Assembly (NCBI RefSeq): GCF_000003815.2
Contig: NC_049981.1
Coordinates: 16,103,646 to 16,167,645, forward strand
Length of the DNA stretch: 64,000 bases
Origin: Branchiostoma floridae
Taxonomy: Eukaryota > Chordata > Leptocardii > Amphioxiformes > Branchiostomatidae
Direction of reading: 5' to 3'
The translations under genes and the position numbers were made by a program. Each line of letters opens with the position of its first letter. The first letter of the stretch is position 1. The notes beneath the pieces are model-generated. The model made no database searches. It was not told the DNA's origin and saw only the letters and a program-made list of their open reading frames with translations. Below, piece after piece: positions 59,701-64,000 of this stretch.

Positions 59701-62700
59701 CCTGAGAAACATCGTACCGACGAAGGAACTCGCAATGGAAGCGCATGTTTATAGGCTGGCCACGCATAGCACCATTCTCATGAGCAACTTGGTTGGCGAT
59801 GGCTTCGTTGTAGAAAATAAGATGGTCCTCCCCTGAAGTCTGAGGAAATATGAGAGACAGAAGAATTCAAAGTTAAATCAATGAATAGCATTAGATTTTA
59901 ACAGTACAGTCTTTGTTTAAAGGGAATCAAATGCAACAGAACAAGAAAGTTTAACATCGAATGCTTTGACTCTTCCATTCAAAACAAAAGACTCTTAGAA
60001 ACAGCAAATGCATCTGGGACAAATCACTTTGCACACCTTAACAGATATAATCAATTGTGAACATCACATTTTCATCTACATGCAGCAGCAGTTCACTTCG
60101 GATAAGGACTTGAGGAGGGCGACCTTACCTCCTGTCGAGTTCCACACCCCTGCAGGCTTGTGTGCATCTTGACGGCATCACCCTCTACAGTTGCACCACA
60201 GCTGGGGTCCAGAAGGTGCATACTCTCCAGGTCCACAGCCCGCAGCGCCGCCAGGGGAATAGACAGGGTCATGCTGTCTTGTTCGCACTCCACATTTGCG
60301 ACAATGGAGTCTGGAATGGTATATGTACTGCTTTATTTTCAAAACTGGACTGCCAAAGAAGAAGAAATTTTCAAGATGATGCTTACGACCATTAGGCCAG
60401 TTTAAATTTGACTTTCTGTGAAACGAAAGCCTATCTCAAACATTAAAAGGTAGTCGAGAAAGTAAATGTGTCCCGACTCAGAGTGACAATTAGTTCAACC
60501 TTTGTGGGGAGATGAAATGCTTTTTCGAAGCTGCACATATGGATGTATCCCTCTATTTTGCAAGATGTATATATTATCACAATGATGTTTTCTATGCTCA
60601 AATTGCAGGAGCAGTGGCTTAGAGCATCCTCTACAATGAACTGTGAATTCAACTGGTGTCAGATACAGACAAATTGATCCTGATGACGGAAGGATTCTAA
60701 CTCTAAAATCTTCATAGCTTGCTTCACATTGCGACACAACCTTGATGTTAACCCCCTAAAATGTTCTTCAATCCTTTAACGCCACCCACCCGTCCTGTAT
60801 GTCCCCCTGATAACTCCGTTTGGCCGGTCATCCATGCCATAAGAAGTGAGCACGATGGTGTACTCCATGTCGGGCAGCAGTCCTGACAAAGTAGCCGAGG
60901 TGGCGCTCGCTGTCGGTGCGGGGGAGAGGTCCTGGTACGAGGTCGACCCATCTGTCCGCTGGTAGCGCAGCCTGTAGTGCCATATTGGCTGACTGCCCAC
61001 GACTGTCCAGAAAACAGTGAGATGATCAGTCCAAGCATGGTCGAGGGTCAGGTCGGATATCACTGAAATGTTAAAAAATGGTTGTGTCAGTGATACAGAC
61101 TCGTTCTTCTTATCTTTAATAGTGTATGACAAATTTGGCTTACGCGATAAGGCAAACTGAATTAGGTAAAAAAAGCATGTTCATTCCATTTCCCTATGCT
61201 AAACAGTTTCAAATTAAATTTTGCTGAAATGGATCACCCTTAAGTTGCTTTTAGACATAAATGGACTATTCCAACATCAACGGACATGTACACCACTTAC
61301 TATTTGACACCGTATTCATCCCTGGAAGGTGAAGCAGTGTGATTACCTTAAAGATCCACCTGCATATAATAACTGTCAAGGCAACTCAAATCGGGAGACA
61401 AGCCAGAATGATGCACAGGACTTGGACCTGAGTCAGCTTACATCATCAAACAACCTTAGCCAAAGCTGAGGACTGATGTCAATCAGTATTTTAGCATGGG
61501 CGAAGGAAGGAGGTAATGTCATATCAATCTGCCTGGATGAGTAGAATGAAATGCCCACCTGATGAGGACTGTGCTGGTGGTTCTGTTGCCACAGCCGGTG
61601 CTGCAGCAGTTGAAGATGGCTGAGCCACTGGCACTGCTGGAGTGGTATCTGCTGTGGAACAGATAGTCAGATATCAATTGCAATAATTAATTTGTTTGTT
61701 TCCTTGTTTGCTGGATGGTTGGTTGAATTGCTTCTTGATGGTAAGGTATGCATGTTAGTGGTCTGTGGATCCTTTTGTTGGTTGGTTGTTTGGTTCACAA
61801 AGTAAAGTTGCCAGACACATCTTTAAATGAACAGTCACATAATCCGATGCAATAATGTGCATTCTGACAGGTGAGTAATGCAGAGCTTCATGCAATGAAA
61901 TCCTTTGATTCAGTCTTGATGTGCAAAACAAATATGTGCAAATGCCAGACTTTAGTAACATGTACATTCTACATACACTGAATTCCCTGCATGTAAAAAG
62001 TTGCAAAACAAAAAGGATGCAAACCTATGGCCTGTGCAGCGGTGCGTGTTGTACTTGTTGTCGGTGTGCTTGCAGCAGGCGTCTGGCTCACTGTTGATGT
62101 TGTGCAAGTAAAGTAAAGCAGTATGAGTTCCCCTCATTTAAAAAAATGTTATCCTAGAGAATCACAAATTACAACAAGAACCAATGCTTAATCTGAGTAA
62201 ATAAATATTCACTTCTTTTGATGCTAACTGTGTGCTTTCACATTAGCTCACAGAAAACAGATAAAAGTTTAACGTGTTGAAGCCTACATTCTATTTTGCC
62301 CCCTGGAAGGTAGTTTATTGCCCTACCTTGTGTAGTAGCGATGGCTGCTAGAGTCTGTCCCCAGACGGCATTCCCCACCACAGTCTTCCTCCAGTGGTTC
62401 TTAGAGAGGCAATCCATCTTCATTGTGTGGTTGGCATAGTCTGTGTGAAAAAAAAACTACAAATTATATTTCTGAAAAAAAAAAAAAACTTCTCAAAAGA
62501 TTTGCAGAACACCAACTATGGATCCCCTGTCCAGGGTAGAGTACCTTGTTTTCAATTGTTGTAAGTTGAATGTTGCTTACAGTAATACCTACCCCAACAC
62601 ATATCTATCCATCTGTGTTCAACATTATACTGAAGTTGTACCAAGGGCTAATTAGTGTGGTACCAGTACCATGGACATATTTTCAAAGGATGTCAAGACG

Positions 62701-63587
62701 ATACTCATGCAACTAGTCAGACTGATTTATGCTGACGTGGCCAAAATGATGGACACAAATGCAAGCCTTATCCCGAGAAATCTCTACTCTTTCCTAGCCT
62801 ACATGTCCACAATATTCTCTGCAAAGTCTGCCTTACCTCGTTCACAACGCTTGACAGGGAAGTTCCCACAGGGGAAGATCTCATCTACTATGGAGTAGAG
62901 GGCTGGGTCGTACTCTTGCAGCTCGGCACGGGTGTTGACGTGGTTGTGGATCCCGTCTGGACGAGTCCTCTCGTGATTCACATTGAAGAAGCTTTGCACA
63001 GCTGTAAATTTGTAAACTTAGAATGTAACTTTGTGTACCGTATCACCTAATTCCTCTTCTATAGCCATGGCAACATGAAGCCATTTGTAGCCTGGTATAT
63101 TACGATTTGCGAAGAGGAGAGAAGAGACTCGGGAGCTATAATTACGGCTGGATACCAGGCTAGCCATTTGGGCTAATTTGTACAGAGAACAGTTTAAAAG
63201 TTGTGAATGCAACAGTAGCTAATCACAAGACTACCACAAAAGAAGTATTTGCTAGAGCTGTCATAGAAGTGGCTTTTTTTTCAAATGTTGTATCAAATTT
63301 TGTTTGCCGGACGTCCTCCGGGGATAAAGCTTTATTGTGTCTTAAGAGGTTATAATAAAAGGTTTCAACGCAACTGTTTAATAACAAACGGTTTTGTGTG
63401 CAACCTACCTTCCGCCCAGTACTCATCAATGTTGGCGGCGGCGTAAGTGTTAGCCCACAGTCCATTGGCCAGGGCGGCACGATAAGCGGCCTGCAGGCGG
63501 GGTTTGAAATCGCTGATGCAGATGCGGCAACCAAGGAGGTCTATGCCGTGAGCGAGTTCACTCATGAAGATGTCTTCAACCCTGTAC
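56783..63587 (-). CDS. ZP-domain membrane protein with metallopeptidase-like and FN3 modules (5' end outside window)
   Basis: Fourteen exons on the minus strand: 63587-63409, 63001-62837, 62440-62327, 62091-62026, 61651-61559, 61062-60790, 60310-60129, 59839-59670, 59162-59060, 58847-58708, 58118-58010, 57787-57592, 57370-57227, 56853-56783. All junctions keep phase; about 667 codons. Order: a globular part with MSELAHGIDLLG, GLWANTYAAANIDEYWAEAV and QSFFNVNHERTRPDGI, like animal and fungal metallopeptidase-like proteins I recall with HExxH and EYWAE-VQS-F; a Thr/Ala/Pro mucin-like linker over two exons; one FN3 domain (HAWTDHLTVFWTV to MEYTIVLTSYG); a ZP module (VECEQDSMTLSIPL, MRFHCEFLRRYD, VLATDCVSTPT, VYFHCTMILCF); a furin-type site ARRRRAV; a transmembrane helix (VIGVSVGVAGVMVLLTVAAV) and a 45-residue tail. 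ZP modules polymerise into extracellular filaments. Further 5' exons must lie beyond 64000. Confidence 0.85.
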
Positions 63588-64000
63588 CTGTAGAGAAACA
63601 CTGTCTTGTCAAGTGTTTAAGCATGGAAACTATAAAGGATTACTAATTAAAGACCTCCGAACATAAGACAGCGACCGTGAAGAATTCCTCTTCATCCACA
63701 GATAGCGAAACTAAAATTTTTTTGTGTGCAGTAGTCAACCTCGTCGACCAGTGACCAACCACAGCCAACCTTACTCCCAACCGACTCCCAACCATAGTCG
63801 GGGGAAGTTTGGGAGGCCATGGCCGAATATGTGTGGCAGTAATTTAAGTCTTATAAACCATTGTTTATTAATGAGAAGCTGAAATCGACCTGTAGTTTGC
63901 TTTTTATTGAGGTTATAAGATCTAGAGAAGAGGCAAGGGTCAGACAAGATATAACAAACACTCAGATTGCATCATAGTAGATCATAGTTCTTTTAACAAA
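63588..64000. other. Upstream intron of the ZP gene, no exon seen
   Basis: The exon at 63409-63587 begins in phase, so this is intron sequence. It has a small repeat ACCAACCACAGCCAACC / CCAACCGACTCCCAACC at 63750-63795. No further exon was recognised. Confidence 0.5.

Overview
The window looks like genomic DNA from an invertebrate chordate, most likely an amphioxus (Branchiostoma). The reasons are intron-rich genes with GT-AG introns, metazoan extracellular domains (fibronectin type II, CUB, FN3, ZP), an OATP/SLCO transporter, a C2H2 zinc-finger gene, nuclear tRNA genes and many short inverted-repeat elements. The species call is inference. There are four runs of N (12874-12973, 38060-38561, 53136-53496, 55184-55347). 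Exon boundaries below were placed by hand from splice sites and tested for reading phase.

Layout: 1-2744 is a strict 190-bp tandem array. 2975-4090 holds a broken Penelope-like retroelement. 4114-8035 (+) carries four phase-compatible exons of a DC-STAMP/DCST-type membrane protein. Lys-tRNA(CUU) genes and an initiator Met-tRNA lie in or beside its introns. 8585-11238 (+) holds two exons of a CYP2-like P450, apparently a relic cut by a second array element. 11248-15104 contains that element and an inverted copy of it; the 1.1-kb stretch between the arms is repeated intact at 15365-16500. 16501-22900 is gene-poor and rich in short mobile elements. 22930-24342 (+) is a nine-finger C2H2 protein with an acidic N-terminus.

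26.5-42.2 kb holds two tandem paralogues (+) encoding secreted proteins with signal peptide, four FN2 domains and two CUB domains. The downstream copy is intact (469 aa). The upstream copy has lost its last coding exon to a premature stop and a degraded splice donor. One FN2 exon is almost identical between the two, as expected of local gene conversion. 45.3-52.0 kb (-) is a complete 12-exon OATP gene (647 aa) with two Lys-tRNA genes in one intron. 56.8-63.6 kb (-) is the 3' part of a gene for a membrane protein with a metallopeptidase-like module, a mucin-like linker, FN3, ZP domain, furin-type site and membrane anchor.

The genes do not form a pathway. The features most worth following up are the ZP chimera with its altered HExxH-like motif, the FN2-CUB pair with one copy decaying, the inverted satellite element, and tRNA genes placed in introns in the sense of their host genes.
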